NCBI RefSeq assembly: GCF_002095575.1 | Contig: NZ_MLJJ01000004.1 | Coordinates: 100,059 to 164,058 of the forward strand | Source of the DNA: Pantoea septica | Lineage (GTDB): Bacteria; Pseudomonadota; Gammaproteobacteria; Enterobacterales; Enterobacteriaceae | Direction: 5' to 3' | Length of the DNA stretch: 64,000 nt | Shown: positions 25,859 to 36,277 of the stretch, one piece after another | Layout of the letters: each line of letters opens with the position of its first letter | Position numbering within the stretch: position 1 is the stretch's first letter | The notes under the pieces: model-generated | Seen by the model: the letters and a program-made list of their open reading frames with translations, nothing else | What the model was told of the DNA's origin: nothing | Databases searched by the model: none | Made by a program: the position numbers and the translations under genes

Positions 25859-27960
25859 TGTCTTCCACCTATTATATTGCTCATGCGAACGCTGCGATTG
25901 CCGCTGATCTCCATAGTAGAAAGCACTACCAGCTGTGGACAAGTGCGGCGCAGAAAGCGCGACAGCATCATACGCAGCGGCTGACTCACCAGTAAAACAG
26001 GCGGCAAGCCGAAAGATTCCTGTTTCTGAATAGCGATTTCCGTCTGACTCAGCAAGTTTTCGGCGATGCCCGGCTCCAGCGCGCTGCCGGTCTGCAGCGA
26101 CTGCATAAGCACTTTCTCGAGGCCCGTATCCAGACCAATGACTTCAAGTTCGTTGCTGTTCTGGAACCACTGTTGAGTAATCGCGCGCCCCAGCTTAATA
26201 CGCACCTGCGCCGTCAGTTCGTCGCACTCTTTCTGCACCGGTGCATACTCTGCCAGCGTCTCCAGGATGGTGCGCATATCGCGGATGGAAACCTGCTCGG
26301 CGAGCAGGTTTTGCAGTACCTTATGGAACTGGGTAAGGGTAATGATTTCAGGAATCAACTCCTCAACCATTTTAGGCATCTCTTTACTGAGACGCTCGAG
26401 TAGCGCCTGCGTCTCCTGGCGGCCAAACAGCTCGTCAATATGCGTACCAATAAGATGATTAAGATGCGTTGCGACCACTGAACTGGGATCAACAACCGTA
26501 AAGCCCAGCATTTGCGCCTGTTCACGCTGAACCTCGTTTATCCACCATGCAGGTAAGCCAAATGCGGGATCCTGGCAGGGTTCACCTTCAAGCTCGCCGG
26601 TGGCGCAGCCAGGGTTAATGGCCATCCAGCGATCGGGCTGAACGCTGCCGCGGCCGATTTCTACCCCTTTCATCAGGATGCGATAGTCCCCTGGCGCCAG
26701 GTCGAGGTTATCCCGTATATGCACCGCAGCGGGCAGAAAACCCATATCCTGGGCAAACTTTTTACGGATACCTCGAATACGCGTAAGCAGTTCACCGTTT
26801 TGTTCGGCATCCACCATAGGGATCAGGCGATAGCCGACCTCCAGCGCCATCACATCCTCTATCTGTACGTCTGACCAGGAGGCTTCTACTGCCTGCGACG
26901 CACCTGCCAGCGCAGCACTGTTCTCATCGGCGCTCAGATGATGCCGATGAGCGGCGCTGGCTGCGCTACCGTCACCGCGTAGCCACCATGCCAGACCCAG
27001 CAGGGCGCCGGTAAAGAGCAGAAACACAAAATTGGGCATGCCAGGGATCATCCCAAGCAGGCCAATAACAGCAGCGGCCAGCACCATTACGCGTGGGTTG
27101 GTAAACAGCTGGGTAATGATCTGTTCGCCAACATCTTGCTCGGTCGCAACGCGCGTTACGATAACGCCGGCGGCTGTAGAGATAATAAGCGCCGGGATTT
27201 GCGCGACCAGTCCATCACCAATCGTTAGAAGCGTGTAGGTGGAGCCGGCTTCAGCGAAAGACATGTCGTGCTGGATAACCCCCACCAGCAGCCCGCCCAC
27301 AATGTTGACGCCCATGATCAGTAAACCCGCGATAGCGTCGCCACGCACAAACTTACTGGCACCGTCCATTGAACCGTAAAAGTCAGATTCTTGCGTGACC
27401 TCATTACGACGTCGTTTCGCCTCTTCCTCGCCAATCAGACCAGCGTTAAGATCGGCATCGATCGCCATCTGCTTACCCGGCATGCCGTCCAGTACAAAGC
27501 GCGCGCCCACTTCCGCAATACGACCCGCGCCCTTGGTAATAACCATAAAGTTGATGATGATCAGAATGGCGAAAACCACGATACCGATGGCAAAGTTACC
27601 GCCGACAAGAAAATGGCCGAAGGCCTCGACCACCTGTCCTGCCGCCGCCGCGCCAGTGTGCCCGTCCATCAAAATAATACGGGTAGAGGCGACGTTAAGC
27701 GCCAGCCTGAGCAGCGTAGAAAAAAGCAGCACGGTTGGAAAGGCGGCAAACTCCAGCGTTTTCTGGGTAAACATCGCCACCAGAAGGATCATCAGCGACA
27801 GTACGATATTGAAGGTGAACAGCATATCCAGCACGAATGCGGGTAGAGGCAGCACCATCATAGACAGGATCATCATGATCAAGACCGGGCCTGCAAGGAT
27901 CTGCCACTGCGTCTCTTTTAGTCCAGGCAAACGAAGTTTAGTGGTAATGTTACCTATCAT
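25855..27960 (-). CDS. flhA: Flagellar export gate protein FlhA
   Basis: FlhA is the large export-gate component with an N-terminal membrane domain and a cytoplasmic ring domain that docks chaperone complexes. The ATG at 27960 gives 701 residues (692 in E. coli); one at 27972 is also possible. About eight hydrophobic segments fill residues 20-330. The FHIPEP signature region reads RIAEVGARFVLDGMPGKQMA. The C-terminal FlhA-C domain ends in NIIGGRQ. The start lies inside flhB, and the stop overlaps flhE. Confidence 0.97.
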   Translation of the reverse strand: MIGNITTKLRLPGLKETQWQILAGPVLIMMILSMMVLPLPAFVLDMLFTFNIVLSLMILLVAMFTQKTLEFAAFPTVLLFSTLLRLALNVASTRIILMDGHTGAAAAGQVVEAFGHFLVGGNFAIGIVVFAILIIINFMVITKGAGRIAEVGARFVLDGMPGKQMAIDADLNAGLIGEEEAKRRRNEVTQESDFYGSMDGASKFVRGDAIAGLLIMGVNIVGGLLVGVIQHDMSFAEAGSTYTLLTIGDGLVAQIPALIISTAAGVIVTRVATEQDVGEQIITQLFTNPRVMVLAAAVIGLLGMIPGMPNFVFLLFTGALLGLAWWLRGDGSAASAAHRHHLSADENSAALAGASQAVEASWSDVQIEDVMALEVGYRLIPMVDAEQNGELLTRIRGIRKKFAQDMGFLPAAVHIRDNLDLAPGDYRILMKGVEIGRGSVQPDRWMAINPGCATGELEGEPCQDPAFGLPAWWINEVQREQAQMLGFTVVDPSSVVATHLNHLIGTHIDELFGRQETQALLERLSKEMPKMVEELIPEIITLTQFHKVLQNLLAEQVSIRDMRTILETLAEYAPVQKECDELTAQVRIKLGRAITQQWFQNSNELEVIGLDTGLEKVLMQSLQTGSALEPGIAENLLSQTEIAIQKQESFGLPPVLLVSQPLRMMLSRFLRRTCPQLVVLSTMEISGNRSVRMSNIIGGRQ

Positions 27961-29101
27961 TTTGAATCTCATGATTGAAGTCCAGTGCTGCAGGCACCGG
28001 CAGGTTAGCTGGGGTCTTAGGCTTCAGGCCGCCACTGGCACGCCAGCGCCTTAACCCGTATACCCAGGCGAGAACTTCCGCTACCGCACTGTAAAGCGCT
28101 GCGGGGATGGGTTCGCCGATTTCACAATGGCGATAGAGCGCGCGCGCCAGCGGCGGAGCTTCCAGCATAGGAAGATGATGTTCCTTGGCTATTTGCCGAA
28201 TGCGTAACGCAATGAGGCCCGTTCCTTTTGCCAGTACGACCGGCGCGGCCATGTTGCCCTCTTTGTATTGAATGGCGATAGAGTAGTGGGTAGGGTTATT
28301 GACGATGACGTCGGCATGAGGGACATCAGACATCATGCGTCTGTTAGCGGCTGCACGCTGTATCTGGCGTATTTTCCCTTTGACCTGCGGGTTTCCTTCC
28401 TGCTCTTTAAATTCATCGCGAATTTCCTGGCGCGTCATACGCAATTTCTTGATATGACTAAAGATCTGATAAATCACATCGTAAGCAGCCATCGGTAATA
28501 TTGAAACTGCCGCCAGCAGCGAGCACTTCAGAATGAGCGTTACCGCGTCGCTCATCGCGGTTTTAGAGGGCTCGGCAGAGAGCTGGATCATATGCTCCCA
28601 ATTGGATCGAAGAAAAAGCGTACAGCTCATTGCGACCAGCATCACCTTTAACACGCTTTTAAACAGCTCTGAAAAGAGCTGCCCGGAGTAGATGCGCTTG
28701 AGACCGGCAAGCGGCGAAAGCCGCTTCAGATCAAACTTGATCGACTTACCGCTGAGCAGAAGCCCGCCCAGAAGCATGGGGGCGGTAAGGCCGACCAGGT
28801 AGAGTCCCGCAGAAAAAGGCAGCAGAGCAGTCACGCCCTCAAGGAACAGCGTGCATAGTCGAGTGAGCAGAAGCCCGGGGTCGAGCAGCAGTGAATGCTC
28901 AAATGACAGCCCCTGCCGTAATAGCCGGGCCAGCTGACGCACCATGTGTTCACCCGCCATGCTCAACAGGGCCCAACCGGTCAGCAGTAGCAAGAGTGAC
29001 GTAAGCTCTTTGGAACGCGGGATTTGCCCCTCTTTACGTGCTTTTTCAAGTCGGTGGGGCGTAGGGGCTTCAGTTTTTTCTGCGTCGCTCTCTTCTGCCA
29101 T
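27950..29101 (-). CDS. flhB: Flagellar export switch protein FlhB
   Basis: FlhB sets export specificity, switching from hook to filament substrates after autocleavage. The 383-residue protein has four TM segments in residues 35-210 and the cleavage motif NPTH, with Asn269-Pro270 at exactly the E. coli position. The N-terminal EKTEAPTPHRLEKARKEGQI is typical. It is first of flhBAE on the minus strand, 61 bases after cheZ. Confidence 0.97.
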   Translation of the reverse strand: MAEESDAEKTEAPTPHRLEKARKEGQIPRSKELTSLLLLLTGWALLSMAGEHMVRQLARLLRQGLSFEHSLLLDPGLLLTRLCTLFLEGVTALLPFSAGLYLVGLTAPMLLGGLLLSGKSIKFDLKRLSPLAGLKRIYSGQLFSELFKSVLKVMLVAMSCTLFLRSNWEHMIQLSAEPSKTAMSDAVTLILKCSLLAAVSILPMAAYDVIYQIFSHIKKLRMTRQEIRDEFKEQEGNPQVKGKIRQIQRAAANRRMMSDVPHADVIVNNPTHYSIAIQYKEGNMAAPVVLAKGTGLIALRIRQIAKEHHLPMLEAPPLARALYRHCEIGEPIPAALYSAVAEVLAWVYGLRRWRASGGLKPKTPANLPVPAALDFNHEIQNDR

Positions 29102-29162
29102 ACGTTGTTAATTGCCCTGACGGCAACTCTCTTTTTAAGGTGATTAAGGAATATCGCAGGAC

Positions 29163-29804
29163 TTAAAAGCCCAGACTTTCGAGCAGATCGTCGACTTGAT
29201 CCTGGGATGCGACCACGCCAGCTTCATGCATATTGATTGGAGGGCCGTTTTTCAGACTATCTTTAACGCTTTCCGCCGCCGGTGGTTGTTCAGGCATGTT
29301 TTCTACTAAAACCTGAATCAGCTCTTTCTCAATATCGCCGATCAAAGCCATCATGCGTTTGATCACCTGCCCGGTAAGATCCTGAAAATCCTGCGCCATC
29401 ATGATTTCCATCAGCTGCTCATTCGTTTGGCAGGCGATCTGCGGCACCTCTTTGATGAACTGACGGGTATCGATCACCAGCTGCTGGGCGACCGACGCAT
29501 CTACAGGAGCGGCAAACCAGTCATCCCAGCGCCGATCAAGCGGCTGCGCGTATTGGGTGAGCCGGTCCTGAAGAGGGCGCGCGGTTTCTACGCAGGTCAG
29601 CACGCGATCGGCAGCTTGCGACGTTTTGCCGACAACGTAGTTAAGTCGATCCCGCGCATCCGGGATCGCTTCCGCTGCGTCCATAATGGCGCGATCGAGT
29701 CCAAGATTAATCATGCTGTCGCGCAGCAGGCGAGCAAGGCTGCCGATACGGGAGAAAACGTCTTTAAAATTATCGTCCTGATGGGAATTTGTATTATGAT
29801 TCAT
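29163..29804 (-). CDS. cheZ: CheY-phosphate phosphatase CheZ
   Basis: CheZ speeds dephosphorylation of CheY-P to end tumble signals. The ATG at 29804 gives 213 residues (214 in E. coli); the longer frame from 29819 would run into cheY. The catalytic segment [14 protein letters not shown] contains the conserved Gln. The C-terminal CheY-binding helix [12 protein letters not shown] is intact. CheZ is typical of beta/gamma-proteobacteria. Confidence 0.96.
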   Translation of the reverse strand: MNHNTNSHQDDNFKDVFSRIGSLARLLRDSMINLGLDRAIMDAAEAIPDARDRLNYVVGKTSQAADRVLTCVETARPLQDRLTQYAQPLDRRWDDWFAAPVDASVAQQLVIDTRQFIKEVPQIACQTNEQLMEIMMAQDFQDLTGQVIKRMMALIGDIEKELIQVLVENMPEQPPAAESVKDSLKNGPPINMHEAGVVASQDQVDDLLESLGF

Positions 29805-29808
29805 GGTG

Positions 29809-30198
29809 TTACCAACCAAGCTTCTCGAAGATCTTTCCTAGCTTCTCTTCCAGCGTAGCGGCAGTAAAAGGCTTCACGACATAGCCGTTGGCGCCAGCCT
29901 GGGCGGCTGCGATAATGTTCTCTTTTTTGGCTTCAGCCGTAACCATTAGCACGGGCAATTTGCTGAAAACTTCATGATTACGAATTTCAGTCAGCAGCTG
30001 TAAGCCATCCATATTGGGCATATTCCAGTCGCTGATAATGAAATCGCACGTTGAGCGGCGCAGTTTATTCAGCGCATCGACACCGTCTTCAGCTTCCTCA
30101 ACGTTGGTAAAACCAAGATCTTTCAATAGATTGCGTACAATCCTGCGCATAGTGGCAAAATCATCAACAACCAAAAACCGCAAGTTTTTATCAGTCAT
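29809..30198 (-). CDS. cheY: Chemotaxis response regulator CheY
   Basis: CheY-P binds the motor switch protein FliM and favours clockwise rotation. The ATG at 30198 gives 129 residues as in E. coli. Key residues are present: Asp12, Asp13, phospho-acceptor Asp57 ([11 protein letters not shown]), the Thr in MVTAEAKKE, and the Lys in [16 protein letters not shown]. The 15 codons upstream in frame are not CheY-like. Confidence 0.98.
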   Translation of the reverse strand: MTDKNLRFLVVDDFATMRRIVRNLLKDLGFTNVEEAEDGVDALNKLRRSTCDFIISDWNMPNMDGLQLLTEIRNHEVFSKLPVLMVTAEAKKENIIAAAQAGANGYVVKPFTAATLEEKLGKIFEKLGW

Positions 30199-30265
30199 AG
30201 CATTGTGTTCCTGAAACAGTTGAACCTGCCGCTGATGCGGCATAACGTGTTATTTCAAAGGGCAA

Positions 30266-31303
30266 TTAACCGCAGCGATCCTGCGTTAATAATGCGCTTA
30301 ACAGGCGTTGGCCTATTTTTTCGAGATCGAGAATTTCGCAGACGGCACCCAACCTGACGGCCTCTCGCGGCATGCCGTAAACCACACAGCTCTTTTCGCT
30401 CTGCGCCAGTGTCCAGGCGCCTGCCCGGCGCATTTCAAGCATTCCCTGCGCGCCGTCGTTTCCCATACCGGTTAAAATGGCGCCTGCCGCATGGTTACGC
30501 GCTGCACATGCAACCGATTTAAATAACATATCGACGGAAGGACGATGACGGTTGACCGGCGGCGCATCGCTGAGCCTGATCTGATAGCCCTGCGGGGCGG
30601 AAGCCAGCTCCATATGCATTCCTCCCGGCGCGATATACGCGTGACCAGGCAGCACTTTTTCGCCTTGTTCGCTCTCCTTCACTTTTATTGAGCAAATTTT
30701 ATCCAGCCTGTCAGCAAAAGAGCGGGTGAAGCCCGGGGGCATATGCTGTGTAATCACTAAAGGCGGACAGGTGGCAGGCATTGAAAGCAGTACCTGCGTC
30801 AGCGCTTCGGTGCCACCGGTGGAAGCACCAAGCGCAATAATTTTTTTGCTGCCAAAGCGCTGCATGGGTGCAGGCTTAGGGGGCGTAAAGCATCGTTGTA
30901 AACGGCTCTGAGAAGCGATGCGGATTTTTTCCGTGATGATCTCGCTGAACAGGCCAAGATTTTCATTCTGGCTAAGCTGTGGCTTCGTGACAAAATCCAC
31001 GGCGCCCAGCGAGAGCGCGCAGAGCGTAATGTCAGAATTGTGCCTGGTGAGCGAAGAGACCATCACCACGGGCATCGGACGCAGACGCATCAGCCTTTCA
31101 AGGAAGTCGAGCCCGTCCATATGCGGCATTTCTACATCCAGCGTTAGCACGTCAGGATTATGTAGCTTGATTAAATCACGCGCCGCCAGGGGATCGGGCG
31201 CGACGGCAACCATCTCCATATCAGGCTGATCATTGACGATTTCACGTATGATTTTTCGAATTAGCGCTGAGTCATCGACGCTAAGTACTTTGATCTTTTT
31301 CAT
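30266..31303 (-). CDS. cheB: Chemotaxis methylesterase/deamidase CheB
   Basis: CheB demethylates receptors when phosphorylated by CheA, providing adaptation. The 345-residue protein has a receiver domain with Asp56 ([12 protein letters not shown]), then a linker, then the catalytic domain with the Ser ([11 protein letters not shown]), His ([10 protein letters not shown]) and Asp ([10 protein letters not shown]) triad. The start overlaps the cheR stop as ATGA. It should dock on the xWxxF tether of the receptor encoded at 12523. Confidence 0.97.
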   Translation of the reverse strand: MKKIKVLSVDDSALIRKIIREIVNDQPDMEMVAVAPDPLAARDLIKLHNPDVLTLDVEMPHMDGLDFLERLMRLRPMPVVMVSSLTRHNSDITLCALSLGAVDFVTKPQLSQNENLGLFSEIITEKIRIASQSRLQRCFTPPKPAPMQRFGSKKIIALGASTGGTEALTQVLLSMPATCPPLVITQHMPPGFTRSFADRLDKICSIKVKESEQGEKVLPGHAYIAPGGMHMELASAPQGYQIRLSDAPPVNRHRPSVDMLFKSVACAARNHAAGAILTGMGNDGAQGMLEMRRAGAWTLAQSEKSCVVYGMPREAVRLGAVCEILDLEKIGQRLLSALLTQDRCG

Positions 31304-32166
31304 CGATTTTTGGCTTCCAGAGCGTAGACGGACTGACCGCGCAGGCGAAACGGGCTGGCAAGATGGACAAAATTCTCTGAATGACCGACGAACAGGAGCC
31401 CGCCGGGCTTCAGCATTTTTGCAAAGCGCGTTAAGAGCTGTTGCTGTGTTTTCCTGTCAAAATAGATCATGACGTTACGGCAAAATATGGCGTCAAAAGG
31501 CGCAGGAACGTCCCAGCTGCAATCCAGCAAATTAAGTTGTTTGAAATGGACCGCCGATCGCAAGGATTGTTTGACCCTGACACGATCCTGGTTAATGCCG
31601 GTGCCGCGCAAAAAGTGATTTTTTTTCTGATCCTTTGTCAGACAGTCAATATCAGCCAGACGGTAAATACCCATCTGCGCTTTACCTAATACGGCTGTAT
31701 CTATATCTGTTGCCCATACGCGCGGGCCAATGTTATTCGGCCCCAGGCTCTCTTCAAGCGTCATGGCAATCGAATAAGCCTCTTCACCCGTAGAAGCAGC
31801 GTTACACCAGACGCAATACCCTGCTGCACGCAGACGCGCATGTTCGGCTAATACCGGGAAGTGATAGGCTTCGCGGAAAAAAGATGTCAGATTCGTTGTC
31901 AGGGCGTTAATAAATGTTTGCCATTCTTCACCCGTCGGATGGGCTTCCAGCAGCGCGATATATTCGTTAAAATCTGACAAATTAAGGTCGCGTAATCGAC
32001 GTGAAAGCCGATTGACCACCATATCGCGCTTTTGTGAAGTCAAAACAATACCGGCACGTTGATAAATAAGCCTGCTGACTTTTGCTAATTCTTGATCTGA
32101 AAGTGAATGCTTTGTGAACCGGCTGGTATATTCTGGTTCCACTGGGTTGTGATAGCGGTTAAACAT
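31300..32166 (-). CDS. cheR: Chemotaxis receptor methyltransferase CheR
   Basis: CheR adds methyl groups from S-adenosylmethionine to receptor glutamates. The ATG at 32166 gives 288 residues (286 in E. coli); the frame extends 23 codons further without resembling CheR. Signatures are [39 protein letters not shown] (SAM binding) and [11 protein letters not shown]. Head gene of the minus-strand cheRBYZ-flhBAE series. Confidence 0.96.
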   Translation of the reverse strand: MFNRYHNPVEPEYTSRFTKHSLSDQELAKVSRLIYQRAGIVLTSQKRDMVVNRLSRRLRDLNLSDFNEYIALLEAHPTGEEWQTFINALTTNLTSFFREAYHFPVLAEHARLRAAGYCVWCNAASTGEEAYSIAMTLEESLGPNNIGPRVWATDIDTAVLGKAQMGIYRLADIDCLTKDQKKNHFLRGTGINQDRVRVKQSLRSAVHFKQLNLLDCSWDVPAPFDAIFCRNVMIYFDRKTQQQLLTRFAKMLKPGGLLFVGHSENFVHLASPFRLRGQSVYALEAKNR

Positions 32167-32303
32167 ATTATTCCAGTCAAAGGCAAGCGGCGGGCGAACT
32201 GCTCTGTTTGCAGCCCGACATGGAAATGCGCACAAAGCCAGACAAGGTTACATTGTGCAGATCTGAACACGCTGGAACATCACGGCAGCGACGAACCGTC
32301 GAG

Positions 32304-32639
32304 TTAAACTGGCATGCTCATAATTTCCTGATAAGCACTGACCATTTTGTTACGCATCTGTATACCAAAGTTCAGGGCAATAGATGACTTTTGCATAGAA
32401 ACCATCACATCATTTAGGCCTACGCCGGGTTTCCCGGAAATATAATCCTGAGAGAGCGTGCGCGCTTGCTGCTGCATATTATTAACATCATTAATACTGT
32501 TTGCTAATATGCCTGAAAACGTTTGGCTGGCATCTGGCTGCTGGCCAAAGTCAATTTTCCCAAACGAATGGATAGATGTGCTGCTTTCAGCCTGCTGCTT
32601 AATTTTTTGCAGCACAGTGTTCATTGCCTGAATAGACAT
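32304..32639 (-). CDS. fliE: Flagellar MS-ring/rod junction protein FliE
   Basis: FliE connects the MS ring to the proximal rod and is the first exported subunit. The 111-residue protein (104 in E. coli) has the characteristic C-terminal half, with GVGLNDVMVSMQKSSIALNF followed by IQMRNKMVSAYQEIMSM. It is transcribed away from fliF, the arrangement seen in E. coli. It shares its strand with cheR but is 137 bases upstream of it. Confidence 0.96.
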   Translation of the reverse strand: MSIQAMNTVLQKIKQQAESSTSIHSFGKIDFGQQPDASQTFSGILANSINDVNNMQQQARTLSQDYISGKPGVGLNDVMVSMQKSSIALNFGIQMRNKMVSAYQEIMSMPV

Positions 32640-32930
32640 CAGCTTTCTCTCTCTGGTTAATTATCTCTGAAGCATTAAGACGGGGTTGAGTTTTTTATAT
32701 ATATTTGGTGGAGGTATTATAAGCAAAAAAAGCCCATTCAGGATGCAGCAATAAGCTAACAGAAATTTCAGCTTATCAGACATTAGCTTTTCGCCAAATT
32801 AACCGATAATAATCGCTCTTTAAATTCTCGGTGAATTGTTAGCCTGCGTTACCAATGTTGCTTTCCAGATTGCGACTAAGGGCGATTGTGTTTCCAGGGC
32901 GTCACTTAATTTCTGATACAGGATTACGGC
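32640..32930. promoter_or_regulatory. fliE / fliF divergent intergenic region
   Basis: About 290 AT-rich bases separate fliE from the fliF start region. In E. coli the divergent fliE and fliF operons are activated by FlhDC from the corresponding site. No specific box could be assigned by eye and no gene is visible. Confidence 0.5.
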
Positions 32931-32948
32931 ATGACTGCCAAAAAAAAG
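32931..32948 (+). other. Out-of-frame fliF start followed by an A8 tract
   Basis: An ATG at 32931 has a good ribosome site (AGGA at 32920-32923). It reads ATG ACT GCC and then enters a run of eight A (32940-32947). In this frame translation stops within 16 codons. Adding one A to the run joins it exactly to the downstream fliF frame (MTAKKKDKTSNN...). This is either an assembly error, a mutation or a slippage site. Confidence 0.75.
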
Positions 32949-32977
32949 ATAAAACATCGAACAATACAGTCAATGTA

Positions 32978-34594
32978 ATGGCTGCATTGGAGCGTATCCG
33001 GGCTAATCCAAAAATCACCCTGATCTTTTCCGCTACCTTATTAATTACCCTGTTGATAGCAATGCTGTTCTGGGCGAGAACCCCAGATTATCGCGTGCTC
33101 TATGGCAATATCAGCGAGCAGGATGGCGGAGCGGTGATTGCACAACTTCAGCAGATGCAGATCCCCTATCGCTTCGAGCAGGGCGGTGCCCTTATGGTAC
33201 CGGAAGATAAGGTGTACGAAGTGCGCCTCAAACTTGCTCAGCAGGGGTTGCCAAAGGGCGGGGCGGTCGGTTTTGAGCTGCTCGACCGCGAAAAATTCGG
33301 TATCAGCCAGTTCAGCGAGCAGATCAACTATCAGCGCGGCCTTGAAGGCGAGCTTTCACGTACTATCGAAACGCTGGGGCCGGTTCAGCATGCCCGGGTT
33401 CACCTGGCGATTCCTAAGCCTTCGCTATTTGTTCAGGAGCAAAAGGCGCCCTCCGCGTCAGTGACGCTGAATTTGCAGTCTGGGCGTACGCTGGATGCGG
33501 AGCAGGCTAACGCTATCGCCTATCTGGTTTCTAGCGCGGTGTCTGGCCTTGCAGCCGATAAAGTGACCATTCTGGACCAAAACGGCCATCTGCTTTCGCA
33601 GAGCGGAGAACGCGCTGTTCAAACCTCTCAGCTGAAATACACCCATGATATCGAAGAAGATTATCAGCGTCGTATCCAGGCGATTCTGGCACCTGTTGTC
33701 GGCGCGGGCAATGTGCGGGCACAGGTCACCGCGCAAGTTGATTTCACCTTTCATGAGCAAACATCGGAGCAGTATCAGCCTAATACGGCGCCTGAGCAGA
33801 TGGCGATCCGCAGTCGTCAAAGCAACGTCACCGAGCAGGGAGGACGCAAAGGACCTGAAGGTGTGCCGGGCGCGCTTTCTAACCAACCCCCCACGCCTGC
33901 CAAAGCGCCTGTTACAAAAGATAACAAGCAGAACACAGACTCCAGCACTGCCAGCACCCATACGACGCTGGTTCCCTGGAGCAGCGATAAAGGCGAAACC
34001 ACTAACTATGAGCTGGATCGTACGCTGACCCACACCCGTCGTAACCTCGGCACGCTGGTACGTCTTTCAGCGGCCGTGGTGGTGAACTATCAAAATGACA
34101 GCGAAGGCAAAGCGCAGCCAATTAGTGAAGAACAGCTGAAGCAGATCGAATTGCTGGTCAAAGAGACGATAGGCTTCACGGCCGCACGGGGCGATTCGGT
34201 TAACGTGGTCAACACCGCCTTTAAAGTTGATGAGCACGCAGACAAAATTCCTGAGTTCTGGAAACAGCCTGCGTTTATCAACCTGATGATATCGGCTGCG
34301 CGGTATCTGCTGGTGATCATTGTGGGACTCGTGCTTTGGCGCAAGCTGGTGCAGCCCGCCTGGTTCAGACATCAGGAATTTGTTCGTCAGCGCTATGAGC
34401 TGGAAGATGCAGCCCGTGAAGCGGAAATCAACGCCCGCAAGGCGCAGGAAGAAAAACGCGGACTGGAGAAGGCACAGCAGCGTGTTGATATGGAGGTAGG
34501 AACGCAGCAGCTGCGCGATCTGGCCGCTAACGAACCTCAGCTTATTGCGCTTGTTATCCGTCAGTGGCTGAACCAGGAGCAAAAGAAACCATGA
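32978..34594 (+). CDS. fliF: Flagellar MS-ring protein FliF (5' end apparently frameshifted)
   Basis: FliF builds the inner-membrane MS ring, the base of motor and export gate. The uninterrupted frame from ATG 32978 encodes 538 residues (552 in E. coli). It has TM1 soon after [12 protein letters not shown], the RBM region ([20 protein letters not shown]), TM2 near residue 440, and the C-terminal FliG-binding tail [17 protein letters not shown] 32978 has no ribosome site; the well-placed ATG 32931 is one base out of frame through an A8 run. The same frame is open back to ATG 32855 but that extension is not FliF-like. Confidence 0.9.
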   Translation: MAALERIRANPKITLIFSATLLITLLIAMLFWARTPDYRVLYGNISEQDGGAVIAQLQQMQIPYRFEQGGALMVPEDKVYEVRLKLAQQGLPKGGAVGFELLDREKFGISQFSEQINYQRGLEGELSRTIETLGPVQHARVHLAIPKPSLFVQEQKAPSASVTLNLQSGRTLDAEQANAIAYLVSSAVSGLAADKVTILDQNGHLLSQSGERAVQTSQLKYTHDIEEDYQRRIQAILAPVVGAGNVRAQVTAQVDFTFHEQTSEQYQPNTAPEQMAIRSRQSNVTEQGGRKGPEGVPGALSNQPPTPAKAPVTKDNKQNTDSSTASTHTTLVPWSSDKGETTNYELDRTLTHTRRNLGTLVRLSAAVVVNYQNDSEGKAQPISEEQLKQIELLVKETIGFTAARGDSVNVVNTAFKVDEHADKIPEFWKQPAFINLMISAARYLLVIIVGLVLWRKLVQPAWFRHQEFVRQRYELEDAAREAEINARKAQEEKRGLEKAQQRVDMEVGTQQLRDLAANEPQLIALVIRQWLNQEQKKP

Positions 34595-35577
34595 ATGCAT
34601 TTGAAAAAAGCGCCATTTTAATGCTCACGCTAGGGGAAGAGCGCGCTGCCGATGTTTTCAAACATTTAAGTACCCACGAAGTGACACAAATCAGTGGTTC
34701 AATGGTCACGATGAGCAGCTTTACCCACGAGCAACTTTCAAAAGTGCTTGAGGATTTTAAGCGTGACTCAGATGAATTCGCTGCGCTGAACATTAATACC
34801 AATGATTATCTGCGCAGCGTACTGGTGAAAGCGCTGGGCGAAGAGCGCGCCAGCAGCCTGCTGGAAGATCTGCTGGAGTCGCAGAGCAATGCCAATGGTA
34901 TTGAAACGCTAAATCTGATGGATCCGGTATCGGTGTTTGATCTGATCCGGGAAGAGCATCCGCAGATCATCGCCACTATCCTGGTGCATCTGAAGCGCAA
35001 CCAGGCTGCTGATGTACTGGCGAAATTTGAAGAGCGCGAGCGCAACGACATTATGTTGCGTATCGCCACCTTCGGCGGTGTCCAGCCTGCCGCGCTGCAG
35101 GAGCTGACAGAAGTGCTCGACAGTCTGTTGCATGGTCAGAACATCAAGCGCAGCAAAATGGGCGGCATACGTCCTGCTGCTGAAATACTTAACCTGATGA
35201 AATCGCAGTTTGAAGAAGCGGCGATTGAAGCGGTACGCGAGTTCGATCAAGAGCTGGCGCAAAAAATTATCGACGAAATGTTCCTGTTCGAGAAGCTGGT
35301 GGAGGTCGAAGATCGCAGCATTCAGCGTATTTTGCAGGAAATCAACAACGAGTCGCTGCTGATCGCCCTAAAAGGAGCGGAGCCAGCACTGCGCGAGAAA
35401 TTCTTCAAAAATATGTCGAAGCGTCAGGCGGATATTATGCGGGAAGATCTCGTGTCGCGCGGCCCTGTACGCATGTCCCAGGTTGAGGCGGAACAGAAAA
35501 ACATTCTGATGGTCGTTCGTCGCCTGGCCGAAGCTGGCGACATTACGATAGGAGGCAGCGAAGATGTCTATGTCTGA
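34591..35577 (+). CDS. fliG: Flagellar motor switch protein FliG
   Basis: FliG couples the rotor to the stator. The ATG at 34591 overlaps the fliF stop as ATGA and gives 328 residues (331 in E. coli). The N-domain binds FliF. The middle [11 protein letters not shown] and the torque helix region ([20 protein letters not shown]) with its charged residues are conserved. The frame from 34564 inside fliF is rejected as a start. Confidence 0.97.
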   Translation: MNAFEKSAILMLTLGEERAADVFKHLSTHEVTQISGSMVTMSSFTHEQLSKVLEDFKRDSDEFAALNINTNDYLRSVLVKALGEERASSLLEDLLESQSNANGIETLNLMDPVSVFDLIREEHPQIIATILVHLKRNQAADVLAKFEERERNDIMLRIATFGGVQPAALQELTEVLDSLLHGQNIKRSKMGGIRPAAEILNLMKSQFEEAAIEAVREFDQELAQKIIDEMFLFEKLVEVEDRSIQRILQEINNESLLIALKGAEPALREKFFKNMSKRQADIMREDLVSRGPVRMSQVEAEQKNILMVVRRLAEAGDITIGGSEDVYV

Positions 35578-36274
35578 GTTGAATCCTGTCGGTGCGTGGC
35601 GCACCTGGGTTCCCGCTAATTTGCTGGAAGAAAGCAGTCTGCCAACAGAGCCGCAGCTTCCTGTTAGTGACGCGATAAGCCCTCTTTCCGAAGAACATAT
35701 TCAGCTTGAGCTAAACCGATGCCGTGAACAGGCGAAAAAACAGGGATTTGCCGAGGGGCTGGCGCAAGGCCATGAAGAAGGCCGGGCGCAGGGGTTTCAG
35801 GAAGGGTTACTGCAGGGGCAACAGCAGGGCGCCGAGCAGGCGCTGAGCGAGGCGCGTGAGCGGCAGGAGCAGATTAACGGGCGCCTCAGTCAGCTTATTG
35901 ATGGCTTTGAGGAGGCGCTAAACCAGCTCGACAGGGTTATACCGGCCCGCCTGATGCAGCTGGCATTAACCGCTGCGCGCAGCATCGTGGGAAAACAGAT
36001 CCAGTGCGATCACTCTATTTTGCTGGAAAACATTCAGCAACTGCTGGCGAAAGAGCCGCTATTTAAGGGCGATATACATCTGTGGGTCAGCGCTTCTCAG
36101 CTGGCGACAGTGCAGTCGGAGTTTGGCGTGCTGCTTGAGAGCCGGGGCTGGACGCTGCATGGCGATGCGGCCCTTTCTCCTGGCGGTTGTCGTATTAGCG
36201 CGGAGGAGGGGGAGCTGGATGCCAGTATCGATACCCGCTGGCAGCAGCTTTGCGAACTGAGTCGTGAGGATTAG
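35564..36274 (+). CDS. fliH: Flagellar export ATPase regulator FliH
   Basis: FliH is the peripheral stalk that binds FliI and links it to the C ring. The 236-residue protein (228 in E. coli) contains the GxxxG-type repeat run [20 protein letters not shown] (from about residue 62), a diagnostic FliH feature. The C-terminal domain has [18 protein letters not shown]. It overlaps fliG by 14 bases; a second ATG two codons in is possible. Confidence 0.95.
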   Translation: MSMSELNPVGAWRTWVPANLLEESSLPTEPQLPVSDAISPLSEEHIQLELNRCREQAKKQGFAEGLAQGHEEGRAQGFQEGLLQGQQQGAEQALSEARERQEQINGRLSQLIDGFEEALNQLDRVIPARLMQLALTAARSIVGKQIQCDHSILLENIQQLLAKEPLFKGDIHLWVSASQLATVQSEFGVLLESRGWTLHGDAALSPGGCRISAEEGELDASIDTRWQQLCELSRED

Positions 36275-36277
36275 CCT

